Below are positions 45,938 through 55,942 of a stretch of DNA of 64,000 nucleotides, in pieces (within the stretch, counting starts at the first letter, position 1; every line of letters starts with the position of its first letter). This stretch comes from Beijerinckiaceae bacterium (GTDB lineage: Bacteria > Pseudomonadota > Alphaproteobacteria > Rhizobiales > Beijerinckiaceae): positions 948,965-1,012,964 of the forward strand of contig JAPZTO010000001.1 in NCBI GenBank assembly GCA_027532775.1. Direction: 5' to 3'. Position numbers and translations under genes: made by a program. The notes under the pieces were generated by a model. It searched no databases, had not been told where the DNA came from, and was given only the letters and a program-made list of their open reading frames with translations.

Positions 45938-47125
45938 ATGACACAGATTGCTGCTTCCCGCCCCCTCGAGGGGCTTCGCGTCCTTGAACTGGCGCGGATC
46001 CTGGCCGGTCCTTGGATCGGCCAGCTTCTGGCCGATCTCGGGGCCGATGTCGTCAAGGTCGAACGCAAGGGCGCCGGCGACGATACCCGCAGCTGGGGGC
46101 CTCCCTTCGTGGCGGCGAAGGATGGCGGCGATCTCGGCGCGGCCTATTTCCATTCCTGCAATCGCGGCAAGCGCTCGATCGAGGCCGATTTCGAGAACCC
46201 GGACGATATCGCCATGATCCGCCGGCTGGCGGGCGCAGCGGATGTCGTGGTCGAGAATTTCAAGGTCGGCGGGCTGAAGAAATACGGCCTCGATGCCGAT
46301 TCGCTCAGGGCGATGAAGCCCTCGCTGATCTGTTGCTCGATCACGGGGTTCGGGCAGGAAGGCCCTTATGCGCCGCGCGCCGGTTACGATTTCCTGATCC
46401 AGGGCATGGCGGGCGCGATGGACATTACCGGCCAGCCCGACGGGCAGCCGACCAAGGCCGGCTATGCAACGGCCGATATCTTCACCGGCATGTATGCCAC
46501 GGTGGCGATCCTCTCGGCGCTGCGGCGGCGCGATGCCGGCGGCGGCGGCGCGCATATCGACTGCGCGCTGCTGGACAGCCAGATCGCAGTGCTGGGCAAC
46601 CAGGCGATGAATTATCTCGTCGGCGGCAAGGCGCCCGCACGGCTTGGCAATGCCCACCCCAATATCGTTCCCTACGAGGTTTTTCCGGTGGCGGATGGCT
46701 ACATCATCATCGCCAGCGGCAATGACGGGCAGTATCGCAAGCTGTGCGAAGCGCTCGGTGCGCATGATCTCGCCGGAAGCCCGGATTACGCAACCAATCG
46801 CGGCCGGGTAGCCAATCGGGCCGCGCTGGTGCCGGCGCTTTCCGCGCATACCGCCCGTTTCGGCAAGGCAGAATTGCTGGCGGCGCTGGAACGTGCCGGC
46901 GTGCCGGCCGGGCCGATCAACCGGCTCGACGAGGTCTTCGCCGATCCGCAGGTTCTCGCCCGCGGCATGAAGATCGACCTGCCGCGTGCGGAGGCCGAAG
47001 CCGGCCATGTTCCGACCGTGCGCACGCCGATCCTGATCGATGGCGTGCCGCAGGTCTCGCAACGCCCCTCCCCGATCCTGGGCGAACATACCCGGGATGT
47101 TCTCGAAGATCCGAACTGGAAATGA
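45938..47125 (+). CDS. CaiB/BaiF-family (class III) CoA transferase
   Basis: A 395-residue family III acyl-CoA transferase. The N-terminal PLEGLRVLELARILAGPW, then LGADVVKVERKGAGDD and the CNRGKRSIEADF segment are typical, and the catalytic Asp lies in YATADIFTGMYA. It would move CoA between a carboxylate and an acyl-CoA. Its last bases overlap the start of a TPP enzyme (ATGATG), so the two are translationally coupled and likely act consecutively. No ribosome-binding site is obvious upstream of the ATG at 45938. Confidence 0.85.
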   Translation: MTQIAASRPLEGLRVLELARILAGPWIGQLLADLGADVVKVERKGAGDDTRSWGPPFVAAKDGGDLGAAYFHSCNRGKRSIEADFENPDDIAMIRRLAGAADVVVENFKVGGLKKYGLDADSLRAMKPSLICCSITGFGQEGPYAPRAGYDFLIQGMAGAMDITGQPDGQPTKAGYATADIFTGMYATVAILSALRRRDAGGGGAHIDCALLDSQIAVLGNQAMNYLVGGKAPARLGNAHPNIVPYEVFPVADGYIIIASGNDGQYRKLCEALGAHDLAGSPDYATNRGRVANRAALVPALSAHTARFGKAELLAALERAGVPAGPINRLDEVFADPQVLARGMKIDLPRAEAEAGHVPTVRTPILIDGVPQVSQRPSPILGEHTRDVLEDPNWK

Positions 47126-48786
47126 TGACCATGCCGCGCACCGGAGCCCAAATCCTTGTCGATCAACTGGCCAGGCAGCAGGTCACCGACATTTTCTGCG
47201 TCCCCGGCGAAAGCTATCTCGCCGTACTCGACTCGCTGCATGATGCGGCGATCCGCGTCACTGTCTGCCGGCAGGAAGGCTCCGCCGCGATGATGGCCGA
47301 CACGGTTGGCCGGCTGACCGGGCGGCCGGGCATCTGCTTCGTCACGCGCGGGCCGGGCGCGACCAATGCCAGCCCGGGCGTGCATATCGCGCATCAGGAT
47401 TCGGTGCCGATGATCCTCTTCGTCGGCCAGATCGAGCGCGGCGCCCGCGAGCGCGGCGCCTTCCAGGAGCTGGATTACCGCGCCGTCTTCGGCAGCATGA
47501 CGAAATGGACGACCGAGATCGACGATGCGGCGCGCATCCCGGAAATCCTTTCGCGCGCCTTCCATGTGGCGATGTCCGGGCGGCCGGGGCCGGTGGTGAT
47601 CGCGCTGCCGGAGGACATGCTGGTCGAGATGGCCGAAGTCGCGGATGCGCCGTTTGTGACGCCGGCCGAGACTGCCCCTTCGCTTTCGGCCATGGCTGAA
47701 CTCCAGAAGCGGCTCTGGGCTGCCAAATCACCGGTGATGCTGCTTGGCGGCACGCGCTGGACGGAGGCCGCCATCCGGACCGTGACCCGCTTCGCCGAAA
47801 GGTTCGAATTGCCCGTGGCTGTCAGCTTCAGGCGGCAGATGCTGTTTCCGGCGGATCACCCGAACTTCGCCGGCGATCTCGGCATCGGCCCGAACCCGGC
47901 GCTGCTGAAGCGGATCCGCGAGGCTGACCTCGTGCTCGCGGTTGGCGCCCGGATCGGGGAAATGCCGAGCCAGGGCTACACGCTGTTTGACATTCCCGGC
48001 GATGGGAGCCGGCTCGTCCATGTCCATCCCGGCGCGGAGGAACTTGGCCGCGTCTATGCGCCGGCCCAGGCGATCCATGCTGATCCGGCGAGCTTCGCGG
48101 CGGCCCTCGAGGGCGTCCATCCGCCGCGGGTGATCCCGTGGAAGGGACAGGCCGAGGAGGCGCATGCCAGCTTTCTCGGCTGGACAACGCCGAAGGCAAT
48201 CCCCGGCCGGCTCCAGATGGGCGAAATCATGCTCCATCTGCGCGAGGCGCTGCCGCAGGACACGATTCTCTGCAATGGCGCGGGCAACTACGCGACATGG
48301 TTGCATCGCTATTACCGGTTCAACCGGTACCAGACCCAATCCGCACCGACCTCGGGCTCGATGGGCTATGGCGTGCCGGCCGCCGTCGGGGCGAAGCGGC
48401 TCTTCCCCGAGCGGACTGTCGTGGCCTTTGCCGGCGATGGCTGCTTTCTGATGAACGGGCAGGATTTCGCCACCGCCGTGCAATATGACCTTCCGATCCT
48501 CGTGCTCGTCATCGACAATGGCATGTACGGAACCATCCGGATGCATCAGGAGCGGGAATATCCGGGCCGTGTTTCGGCAACGGCGCTGAAGAACCCGGAT
48601 TTCGCGGCCTATGCGCGTGCCTTCGGCGGCCATGGCGAGCGCGTCGAGACGACCGCGGAATTCGCCCCGGCCTTCGAGCGCGCGCGGGCCTCGGGCAAGC
48701 CGGCCATCCTGCATTGCCTGATCGATCCGGAGGCGATCACCCCGACCACGACGATCACCGCGCTGCGGGAAGCGGCCAAGGCCTGA
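47122..48786 (+). CDS. Thiamine-diphosphate-dependent enzyme (acetolactate-synthase-like)
   Basis: A 554-residue three-domain TPP enzyme. The catalytic Glu is in CRQEGSAAMMAD, GPGATNASPGVHIAHQDSVP forms the pyrimidine domain, and the pyrophosphate motif GDGCFLMNGQDFATA with its downstream Asn (IDNGMYGTI) lies in the last domain. It is closer to acetolactate synthase large subunits than to oxalyl-CoA decarboxylase. The partner CoA transferase suggests use of, or preparation for, a thioester. The ATG at 47122 overlaps the preceding stop. The exact reaction is unassigned. Confidence 0.82.
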   Translation: MMTMPRTGAQILVDQLARQQVTDIFCVPGESYLAVLDSLHDAAIRVTVCRQEGSAAMMADTVGRLTGRPGICFVTRGPGATNASPGVHIAHQDSVPMILFVGQIERGARERGAFQELDYRAVFGSMTKWTTEIDDAARIPEILSRAFHVAMSGRPGPVVIALPEDMLVEMAEVADAPFVTPAETAPSLSAMAELQKRLWAAKSPVMLLGGTRWTEAAIRTVTRFAERFELPVAVSFRRQMLFPADHPNFAGDLGIGPNPALLKRIREADLVLAVGARIGEMPSQGYTLFDIPGDGSRLVHVHPGAEELGRVYAPAQAIHADPASFAAALEGVHPPRVIPWKGQAEEAHASFLGWTTPKAIPGRLQMGEIMLHLREALPQDTILCNGAGNYATWLHRYYRFNRYQTQSAPTSGSMGYGVPAAVGAKRLFPERTVVAFAGDGCFLMNGQDFATAVQYDLPILVLVIDNGMYGTIRMHQEREYPGRVSATALKNPDFAAYARAFGGHGERVETTAEFAPAFERARASGKPAILHCLIDPEAITPTTTITALREAAKA

Positions 48787-48947
48787 TCCTGCGCCCTTCA
48801 CCTGCCCCGCCGCGCCGCCCTGCTTCTGCCGGAATCGCAGCGCATCCCCCGGAAAGGCGAGGATACTAACCTCGCCTTAAGGGCGCGCGGGCACGATGGC
48901 ACGCGGGAAGGCCTGCCTTCGGGCGGGCAAGGGAGATCCGGGACGGA

Positions 48948-51035
48948 ATGGGACGGGCAGGCGGCCCCAGGGAGCGGCGCGAGCCGCGCTTCGATGATGG
49001 CGGCTTCGGCAGCGAGGGCGGGTTGCGCCTTTCCGCCGATGACCGGCCCGTCAAGCGCGCGCGCGGCAAGGGCCCGGCCCCGAGGCGACCCCGCCGGGGC
49101 GGGCGCGGCTTCTTCGGCACCCTGTTCTACTGGAGTTTCGTGATGGGCCTCTGGGCCCTGCTCGCCCTGGGCGGCGTTGTCGCCTATTTCGCGATGAAAT
49201 TGCCGCCGATCGACCAGCTCAGCGTTCCGAAACGGCCGCCAAACATCGCCATTCTCGCCAGTGATGGCACGCTGATCGCCAATCGCGGCGAGACCGGCGG
49301 CTCGACCGTGCCGATCGCCGAATTGCCGCCCTATGTCGGCAAGGCTTTCGTCGCGATCGAGGATCGCCGCTTCTACCAGCATTTCGGGATCGACCTGGCC
49401 GGTCTCGCGCGGGCCGTGGTCAAGAATGTCGCGGCCCGGCGCGCCGAGCAGGGTGGCTCGACGCTGACGCAGCAGCTCGCGAAGAACATCTTCCTCACGC
49501 AGGAACGCACGTTGTCCCGCAAGGCGCAGGAGGCGCTGCTCGCGCTCTGGCTCGAGCGCAACTACACGAAGGACCAGATCCTCGAGCTCTACATGAACCG
49601 GGTGTATTTTGGCGCCGGAGCCTACGGGATCGAGGCGGCCAGCCAGAAATTCTTCGGCAAGAGCGCACGGGCGGTCACGCTTGGCGAAGCCGCCGTGCTG
49701 GCGGGGCTCGTGCAATCACCGTCGCGGCTGGCGCCGAACAAGAACCCGGAAGGCGCGGCAGACCGTGCCGCCCTCGTCATGGCCAAGATGGTCGAGGCCG
49801 GCTATGCGACGCCGGAACAGGCGAAGAGCTCGAAATTCAACACCGCCGATGCCCGCAAGCGTGCCAAACCCGGCCAGGGCAATTACGCGGCGGACTGGAT
49901 CATGGATATTCTCGACGACCATATCGGCGCGGTCGAGACCGATATCGTTGTCCGCACAACAATCGACCCGAAATTGCAGGCCATGGGCGAGCGCGCCTTT
50001 GCCACCGCCTTCGAGCCGAAGCGCGGCAAGCTCAATGTCGAGCAGGCGGCTCTGGTGGCGATGGCGCCGGACGGCGCCGTCCGCGCGATGCTGGGCGGCC
50101 GGGATTATGCAGAAAGCCAGTTCAACCGGGCCATCGCCGCCAAGCGCCAGCCGGGCTCGTCCTTCAAGCCGTTCGTCTATCTCGCCGCCCTTGAGAAAGG
50201 CATGACACCGGAGACCGTGCGCGAAGATGCACCGATCAATATCCGCGGGTGGAAGCCCGAAAACTACACGCAGGAATATTTCGGGCAGGTCAGCCTGACA
50301 CAGGCTCTGGCCATGTCGCTCAACACCATCGCCGTGAAGCTCAATGTCGAGGTCGGGCCGCGGCAGGTGGTGCGCACAGCGCAGCGTCTCGGCATCAATT
50401 CGGCGCTGAAGGCCAATGAATCCCTCGCACTCGGGACATCCGAGGTCACGCCGCTGGAAATCACCGGGGCCTATGCCGTGCTGGCCAATGGCGGCACCGG
50501 CGTCGTGCCCCATGCGATCCTGGAGGTGAAAACCACTGCCGGGCAAGTCATCTACCGCCGGCCACAGCCCGCGCTCGGGCAGGTGGTTGATCCTGGACAT
50601 ATCGGGATGATGAACCGGATGATGCGGGAAACGCTGGTCAGCGGCACGGCCCGCAAATCCGACATTCCCGGCCATCCCGCCGCCGGCAAGACCGGCACGA
50701 CGCAGGATCACCGCGATGCCTGGTTCGTCGGCTATACCGGGCAGCTGGTGGCGGCCGTCTGGGTGGGCAATGATGACAGCCAGCCGATGAAAAAGGTGAC
50801 GGGCTCGGGGCTTCCGGCGGAGATCTGGGCCGAGTTCATGCGGCAGGCCCATCGTGGGTTGCCTGCGCAGCCCCTGCCGGGCGCCCGTGATACCGACCCG
50901 CTGGGCAGCCTTTTGCAGGCAAATGCCACACCCGCCGCGCCACCGGCCCCTGTGCAGGAGAACCCCGGGGCCTGGCAGAACCAGGGCCCGACCGCGAAGG
51001 AGCGGAGCCTGCTCAGCCGGCTCTTCGGGCAATAA
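48948..51035 (+). CDS. Class A penicillin-binding protein (bifunctional transglycosylase/transpeptidase)
   Basis: A 695-residue peptidoglycan synthase. A basic cytoplasmic tail (to residue 60) is followed by one membrane helix (FWVMGLWALLALGGVVAYF region), the glycosyltransferase domain with catalytic Glu in EDRRFYQHFGID and GGSTLTQQLAKN, and the transpeptidase domain with the Ser-x-x-Lys of PGSSFKPFVY, SLNTI (SxN) and GKTGTTQDHRDAW (KTG). The OB/outer-domain insert of PBP1A is short, so it is a smaller paralogue. The signal-anchor start at 48948 is the only good one. It is transcribed alone and convergent with an MFS gene. Confidence 0.9.
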   Translation: MGRAGGPRERREPRFDDGGFGSEGGLRLSADDRPVKRARGKGPAPRRPRRGGRGFFGTLFYWSFVMGLWALLALGGVVAYFAMKLPPIDQLSVPKRPPNIAILASDGTLIANRGETGGSTVPIAELPPYVGKAFVAIEDRRFYQHFGIDLAGLARAVVKNVAARRAEQGGSTLTQQLAKNIFLTQERTLSRKAQEALLALWLERNYTKDQILELYMNRVYFGAGAYGIEAASQKFFGKSARAVTLGEAAVLAGLVQSPSRLAPNKNPEGAADRAALVMAKMVEAGYATPEQAKSSKFNTADARKRAKPGQGNYAADWIMDILDDHIGAVETDIVVRTTIDPKLQAMGERAFATAFEPKRGKLNVEQAALVAMAPDGAVRAMLGGRDYAESQFNRAIAAKRQPGSSFKPFVYLAALEKGMTPETVREDAPINIRGWKPENYTQEYFGQVSLTQALAMSLNTIAVKLNVEVGPRQVVRTAQRLGINSALKANESLALGTSEVTPLEITGAYAVLANGGTGVVPHAILEVKTTAGQVIYRRPQPALGQVVDPGHIGMMNRMMRETLVSGTARKSDIPGHPAAGKTGTTQDHRDAWFVGYTGQLVAAVWVGNDDSQPMKKVTGSGLPAEIWAEFMRQAHRGLPAQPLPGARDTDPLGSLLQANATPAAPPAPVQENPGAWQNQGPTAKERSLLSRLFGQ

Positions 51036-52217
51036 TCAGCTCCGCCGCACCAGCGGCAGCAGGGCGACAGAGGCGAGGCCGAGAACGGCCACGGCGCCGG
51101 CCAGCACCATCGGCCCCTTGTCGATCCAGGCGCCCACCTGTGCGCCGACCACGGCCGCAAAACCCATCTGGATAACGCCGAGCAGCGACGAGGCGGCTCC
51201 TGCCTTTTCCGGGAAATGCATCATGGCACCGGCATGGCTCTGCGGCAACGTGAAGCCGACGCCGGCCGCGTAGGCCACCATCGGCAGGGTGATCGCGGCG
51301 GGGCCGAAACCGAGCAGCAGGCCGGCCACCATGGCGAGGCCACCGCCGGATTGAAGCAGGGCACCGGTCAGCAGCATACGGCGCTGGTCATAGCGGAGGG
51401 CCAGCCGCTGCGCGAGGAAGGCCCCGGCCATGTAGCCCAGTACCATGACCACGAAGGAGACGGCGAAGAGGAACGGCGTCAGCCGGAAATGCTGCTGGTA
51501 GACGAAGCTCGAGCCCGAAATGAAGGCGAAGAGACCGGAATAGCAGGCGGCGGCCAGCAGCGCGAAGGGCAGGAACCGCCGGTCGCGCAGCAACGCGCCG
51601 AAGCCGCCGACCACGGTGAAGACAGTCAATGGCGTCGTGGCGCGCTGGCGCAGCGTTTCCGGCAGGGCTGACACAACCACAGCGGCGAGGCCCGCCGCGA
51701 GCAGCGCGGTGGCCACGAAATTGGACCGCCAGCCGAAGCCGAGTTCGAGCCCGACACCGAGAATCGGGGCGATGGCAGGAACGACGCCCATGATCGTGCC
51801 CATCCGGGCCAGTTCCTGCGCGGCCCGCCGGCCCTCATGCAGGTCGCGTACCATCGCGCGCGCCACGACGAGCGGCGCGGCGGCGCCGAGGCCCTGCAAC
51901 CCGCGCGAGGCGATCAGCACCTCCAGCGAGGGCGCTATGGCCGAAATGAGATTGGCGCAACCATAGAGGGCCAGCCCGAAGAGTACGACCTTCTTGCGGC
52001 CGATCCGGTCGGAAACCGGGCCGTAGAGCGGCAGGCCCGTCGCGAAGCCGATCAGATAGGCCGAGAGCGTCAGCTGGGCCTGCCCGCTGGCCACGCCGAA
52101 ATGCCGGGCAATCGAGGGCAGCGAGGGGAGATAGAGATCGGTCGACAGGGGGCCAAGCGCGGTCAGGAAGCCGAGCAGGATGGTCAGCGCGAAGCGGTCG
52201 GTGGAAAGGGTAGCCAC
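51036..52217 (-). CDS. Bcr/CflA-family MFS drug exporter
   Basis: A 393-residue major facilitator transporter with twelve predicted helices. The N-terminal DLYLPSLPSIARHFG after the first helix and the loop between helices 2 and 3 (YGPVSDRIGRKKVVLFG) fit Bcr/CflA multidrug exporters. Its stop directly abuts the PBP gene's stop. It may export an antibiotic-like compound; the substrate is not evident. Confidence 0.85.
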   Translation of the reverse strand: MATLSTDRFALTILLGFLTALGPLSTDLYLPSLPSIARHFGVASGQAQLTLSAYLIGFATGLPLYGPVSDRIGRKKVVLFGLALYGCANLISAIAPSLEVLIASRGLQGLGAAAPLVVARAMVRDLHEGRRAAQELARMGTIMGVVPAIAPILGVGLELGFGWRSNFVATALLAAGLAAVVVSALPETLRQRATTPLTVFTVVGGFGALLRDRRFLPFALLAAACYSGLFAFISGSSFVYQQHFRLTPFLFAVSFVVMVLGYMAGAFLAQRLALRYDQRRMLLTGALLQSGGGLAMVAGLLLGFGPAAITLPMVAYAAGVGFTLPQSHAGAMMHFPEKAGAASSLLGVIQMGFAAVVGAQVGAWIDKGPMVLAGAVAVLGLASVALLPLVRRS

Positions 52218-52237
52218 GGCAATTCCGGATGGGGCGC

Positions 52238-53002
52238 TCAGGCGCCGTAGAGATGAAGCTGGGCGCCATGCCGGTTGAGCCAGGTCTCGGCGCGTCGGAA
52301 GTCGGGATAGAGGAAGGCGACATGCCGCCAGTAGCGGATGGAATGGTTCATTTCCATCCGATGCGCAACCTCATGCGCCGCGAGATAATCGAGAATATCC
52401 GGCGGCGCGAAGATCAGGCGCCAGGAAAACGCAAGATCGCCCCTCGACGAGCAGGAGCCCCAGCGCGACCGCGTATCCTTGATGGTGATGCGGCCGATCG
52501 AGACCTCCAGCCGCGCGGCATGGCGCTGGACGGCAGCGCGGAGATCGGCTTCGGCAAGGCCTCTGAGGAAGCGCTCGGTCCGCGTGGCGAGATGGGCCGG
52601 ATCGCCATGGACCAGCAGGCGGGGCTCCGGTCCGGACCCGTCAAGGCGGGTCTCGCCGCGGAAGGGCAGGCTGTGTTCGAGCCGGTGCGGCACACCGCGC
52701 ACAGGCAGGAGCGCGCCGGGCACGAAAGGAATGCGGGCGGGCTGGCTCCGCAAGCGGGCCTCGAGCCAGCCGCGATGATCCTCGAGGAACTGCTCGGCGC
52801 GGCCCTTGCCGACCGAATAGGGCAGGGTGAGCGCGGGCGTACCGGTCCGCCGGTCGATCTTCAGGATCATGCGGCGGGCATCCGGCCGGTAGCGCACCGG
52901 GACGGCAACAATCTCACCGCCGATCCGCACCTGCAGGTCCGGCAGCGTCCGGGCGCGCCTGGCGGGGCGCAAGCCGAAAAAATCCTTGAGAGAGGGGACC
53001 AT
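52238..53002 (-). CDS. YgjP-like (M48/DUF45) zinc metallopeptidase
   Basis: A 254-residue protein of the YgjP/DUF45 family. The zinc motif HExxH is HEVAHRMEMNHS, preceded by the family hallmark DTRSRWGSCSSRG. The fold is WSS1/SprT-like; the biological substrates are unknown. The start at 53002 has GGAG five bases upstream and opens MVPSLKDFFG. It follows the MFS gene with a gap of 20 bases on the same strand. Confidence 0.85.
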   Translation of the reverse strand: MVPSLKDFFGLRPARRARTLPDLQVRIGGEIVAVPVRYRPDARRMILKIDRRTGTPALTLPYSVGKGRAEQFLEDHRGWLEARLRSQPARIPFVPGALLPVRGVPHRLEHSLPFRGETRLDGSGPEPRLLVHGDPAHLATRTERFLRGLAEADLRAAVQRHAARLEVSIGRITIKDTRSRWGSCSSRGDLAFSWRLIFAPPDILDYLAAHEVAHRMEMNHSIRYWRHVAFLYPDFRRAETWLNRHGAQLHLYGA

Positions 53003-53061
53003 GAGCACTCCGAACCGGCCGAAGCTGGCCGATTCGGACGCCGGCATCAATGCCTGCCGGC

Positions 53062-54339
53062 TCAGCGGGCGTTGACCACGCGCTTCAGCGGCTGGATCTG
53101 GGCGGAGCCATGCTCCCGGGTGAATTCAACGATGCGCGGCGCAATGAACTTGCGGAAGCGCGAGCCGTTGAAGACGCCGTAATGGCCGACATCCTTCTGG
53201 AGATGGTAGAGTTGCTTCTCCTTGGGGAGGTTGACGCAGAGATCATGCGTGGCCCGTGTCTGCCCGACACCGGAAATGTCGTCCTTCTCGCCCTCGACCG
53301 TCATCAGCGCGCAATTGCGGATGGCGCCGAGATCGATCCGCTCCTCGCGGTGGAACATCTCGCCCTTCGGCAGCGCATGCCGGACGAAAACCGTGTCGAC
53401 CGTCTGGAGATAGAACTCGGCCGTGAGATCCATCACCGCCATGTACTCGTCGTAGAAATCGCGGTGCTTCTCGGCAGAATCACCGTCACCATCGACGAGA
53501 TGGTTGAACATGTCCCAATGGGCCGTGAGATGGCGGTCGAAATTCATCGCCATGAAGCCGGAAAGCTGCAGGTAGCCGGGATAGACCTCGCGCATCACGC
53601 CGGGATGCGGGAACGGCACGCGGGAAATGCAGTTATCCCGGAACCATTGCATGCCCCGGTTCTGGGCAACCTTGTTGACCTCGGTCGGGCTTTCGCGGGT
53701 ATCGATCGGGCCACCCATCAGGATCATGGAGCGGGGCGAATGCGGGTCCTGCTCGGCCTCGAGCCGGGCAATCGCCGCCACGACCGGTACCGAAGGCTGG
53801 CAGACCGCGAGGACATGCACATCCGGGCCGAGGAACCGGATCATCGCCTTCACATAGTCGATGTAATCGTCAAGATCGAAGCTCCCGGCGGCCAGCGGCA
53901 CCAGGCGCGCATCAACCCAGTCGGTGATGTAGACCTCGAAATGCGGAAGGAACGCTTCCACCGTGCCGCGCAACAGCGTGGCGAAATGGCCCGACATCGG
54001 GGCAACGATCAGCAGCTTGGGCTGCCGGCCAGCATTGGCGGGCAGAGCGCGATCGAAATGGATCATGTTGCAGAACGTATTCCGCCAGACGGCCCGCTCG
54101 ATCACCTCCACTGTCTGCCCCTCGAACTGGGTCGTGGGCAGGTCGAAGGCCGGCTTGCCGTAGCGGCGCGTCGCCCGCTCGAACAATTCGCACGCGGCCG
54201 CAACAGAGCGGCCATAGGGCGTGTGGGAAAGCAGATTGATCGGATTGCGATAGAAGAGGCGGATCGCATCGTTGGCTGCGCGCGCCGGACCGAGGATCGC
54301 ATGCGCGGCCTCGTAAAAGAAATACCCGCTCTTGTTCAT
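53062..54339 (-). CDS. phaZ: Intracellular polyhydroxyalkanoate depolymerase
   Basis: A 425-residue alpha/beta-hydrolase that breaks down stored poly-3-hydroxybutyrate. The lipase-box position holds a Cys nucleophile in LAVCQPSVPVVAA, as in the intracellular PhaZ type. The N-terminus MNKSGYFFYEAAHAILGPA and WRNTFCNMIHFDR are characteristic, and the catalytic His lies in QKDVGHYGVFNGSRF. The ATG at 54339 matches the usual start. It indicates a PHB-storing organism. Confidence 0.92.
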   Translation of the reverse strand: MNKSGYFFYEAAHAILGPARAANDAIRLFYRNPINLLSHTPYGRSVAAACELFERATRRYGKPAFDLPTTQFEGQTVEVIERAVWRNTFCNMIHFDRALPANAGRQPKLLIVAPMSGHFATLLRGTVEAFLPHFEVYITDWVDARLVPLAAGSFDLDDYIDYVKAMIRFLGPDVHVLAVCQPSVPVVAAIARLEAEQDPHSPRSMILMGGPIDTRESPTEVNKVAQNRGMQWFRDNCISRVPFPHPGVMREVYPGYLQLSGFMAMNFDRHLTAHWDMFNHLVDGDGDSAEKHRDFYDEYMAVMDLTAEFYLQTVDTVFVRHALPKGEMFHREERIDLGAIRNCALMTVEGEKDDISGVGQTRATHDLCVNLPKEKQLYHLQKDVGHYGVFNGSRFRKFIAPRIVEFTREHGSAQIQPLKRVVNAR

Positions 54340-54541
54340 GGGCCTGCACCCCTCAGGTGGTGGCCATGACGGACATGACCAGGAGAGAAATGTCGCATTC
54401 TCCGGTAAAGGTTCCAATGCGACTTTGGGAAGGTCCGCCTCTCCGGGCGTTTCTTTTGTTCTATTGTGAACATTCCGTCACGGCAACCCGCTTCCATGCG
54501 ACCCCGCCCTGCGAAAATGCGGGAGCTCCGGGATGCGACGC

Positions 54542-55162
54542 TCAGCCCGGACGGGTGAAGGCGCGGCGGGCCTGTCCGGCTTCCAACCGGATCACACATT
54601 CCTCGGCGTGATCATTGATCAGCCCCATGGCCTGCATGAAGGCGAAAACCGTGGTCGGCCCGACAAAGGCCCAGCCCCGCCGCTTCAAGTCCTTCGACAA
54701 GGCGATGGAAGCAGGTGAAACGGAAACGGTCTGCGGCGGGGTCGTTTCGTGCGGTCCGGGTTCGAACCGCCAGAAATAGGCGGCGAGCGAGCCGCATTCG
54801 GCCGCCAGATCGACAGCGCGGCGGGCATTGTTGATGACAGCCTCGATCTTGCCGCGATGGCGGACGATGCCCGGATCGGCGAGGAGGCGCGCGACATCCG
54901 CCTCGCCAAAGGCGGCGATGCGCCGGAAATCGAACCCGTCGAAGGCTGCCCGGAAATTGTCCCGCTTGGCGAGGATGGTGCGCCAGCTCAGCCCGGACTG
55001 GAAGGATTCAAGACAGAGCTTTTCGAAGAGCCGTATATCGTCGCCGACGGGAAAGCCCCATTCCGAATCATGATAGGCAAAGAACTCCGGTGCGGCACCA
55101 CACCAGCGGCAGCGTGGCCGGCCATCGGGGCCAGAAACGGTTCTCGCGGGAGAATCGGACAT
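54542..55162 (-). CDS. tag: DNA-3-methyladenine glycosylase I
   Basis: A 206-residue base-excision glycosylase that removes 3-methyladenine. Zinc-binding Cys and His near the N-terminus (RCRWCG, YHDSEWG) and at the C-terminus (NDHAEECV) are present, and the region FEKLCLESFQSGLSWRTIL holds the active site. The start at 55162 trims an upstream extension that lacks similarity. It is transcribed alone. Confidence 0.92.
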   Translation of the reverse strand: MSDSPARTVSGPDGRPRCRWCGAAPEFFAYHDSEWGFPVGDDIRLFEKLCLESFQSGLSWRTILAKRDNFRAAFDGFDFRRIAAFGEADVARLLADPGIVRHRGKIEAVINNARRAVDLAAECGSLAAYFWRFEPGPHETTPPQTVSVSPASIALSKDLKRRGWAFVGPTTVFAFMQAMGLINDHAEECVIRLEAGQARRAFTRPG

Positions 55163-55337
55163 GGGAACCTCGCTTCGCCGCGGCCGGGCGCTCTTCTTAT
55201 CGCGTCGTGGATCGCAAAAGGGCAAGGCTTGAAACCGCACGGGCAAAGGGATACCAGCCCGTTGTGACAAATGTGACATTGGCATGACAGCCGCGCCGGG
55301 GATGGCCGGCTTTCCGCCGCTGACCGGAACAGGGTAG

Positions 55338-55859
55338 ATGGGGCCGAAACGCGATCCGTATTCTCAGGAACCGCCCTCGCCCGGCTCCCTGCCCGAACTG
55401 GCCATGCCTGAAATCGAGACGGCTTCTCACCGGCTGCGCCGGCAATATGCGGCCCTGCCCTATCGGTTCCGCAAGGACGGGCAGATCGAGATCCTGCTCG
55501 TCACCTCCATCAGCACGCGGCGCTGGATCATCCCGAAGGGCTGGCCCATGGGCAAAAGGCCGCCGCACAAGGTGGCGGCGCAGGAAGCAGCCGAGGAGGC
55601 GGGCGTCGAGGGCCGGATCGGCAAGAGCTCGATCGGGCATTACCATTACGAGAAGATGCTCTCGAATGGCGCATTCGTGCCCTGCCGGGTCGATATCTTC
55701 GCCCTTGAGGTCCGCAAGCTGAAATCGGCCTGGCCCGAACGCAAGCGGCGGGAGCGGAAATGGCTCCTGCCGGAAGAAGCGGCGGACCTTGTCGGCGATG
55801 CCGAACTCGCGCCGATCCTCCGGGCCTTCGCGCCGGCGCCGCGCCCGACCGGGCGCTAG
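55338..55859 (+). CDS. Nudix hydrolase (diphosphoinositol-polyphosphate-type)
   Basis: A 173-residue Nudix hydrolase. The Nudix box is WPMGKRPPHKVAAQEAAEEA plus GV, where the usual Arg of REUxEE is Gln. KGWP just before it is typical of the DIPP-like alphaproteobacterial subgroup. It would cleave a nucleoside diphosphate linked to another group; the substrate is unknown. The ATG at 55338 leaves a 22-residue extension ahead of the fold, and an internal Met is possible. Confidence 0.82.
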   Translation: MGPKRDPYSQEPPSPGSLPELAMPEIETASHRLRRQYAALPYRFRKDGQIEILLVTSISTRRWIIPKGWPMGKRPPHKVAAQEAAEEAGVEGRIGKSSIGHYHYEKMLSNGAFVPCRVDIFALEVRKLKSAWPERKRRERKWLLPEEAADLVGDAELAPILRAFAPAPRPTGR

Positions 55860-55942
55860 ACTTCGGGCCCTGCCTGATCCTACGCTGATGGCATGGTGCC
55901 GGCGTGGATACTCCCGATCGGCCGTAACCCTGGGATAACTGC

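Noticed and set aside
47122..48786. Oxalyl-CoA decarboxylase
   Set aside because: The N-terminal and pyrophosphate-binding regions resemble acetolactate-synthase-like enzymes more than Oxc, although the CoA transferase partner invites that reading.
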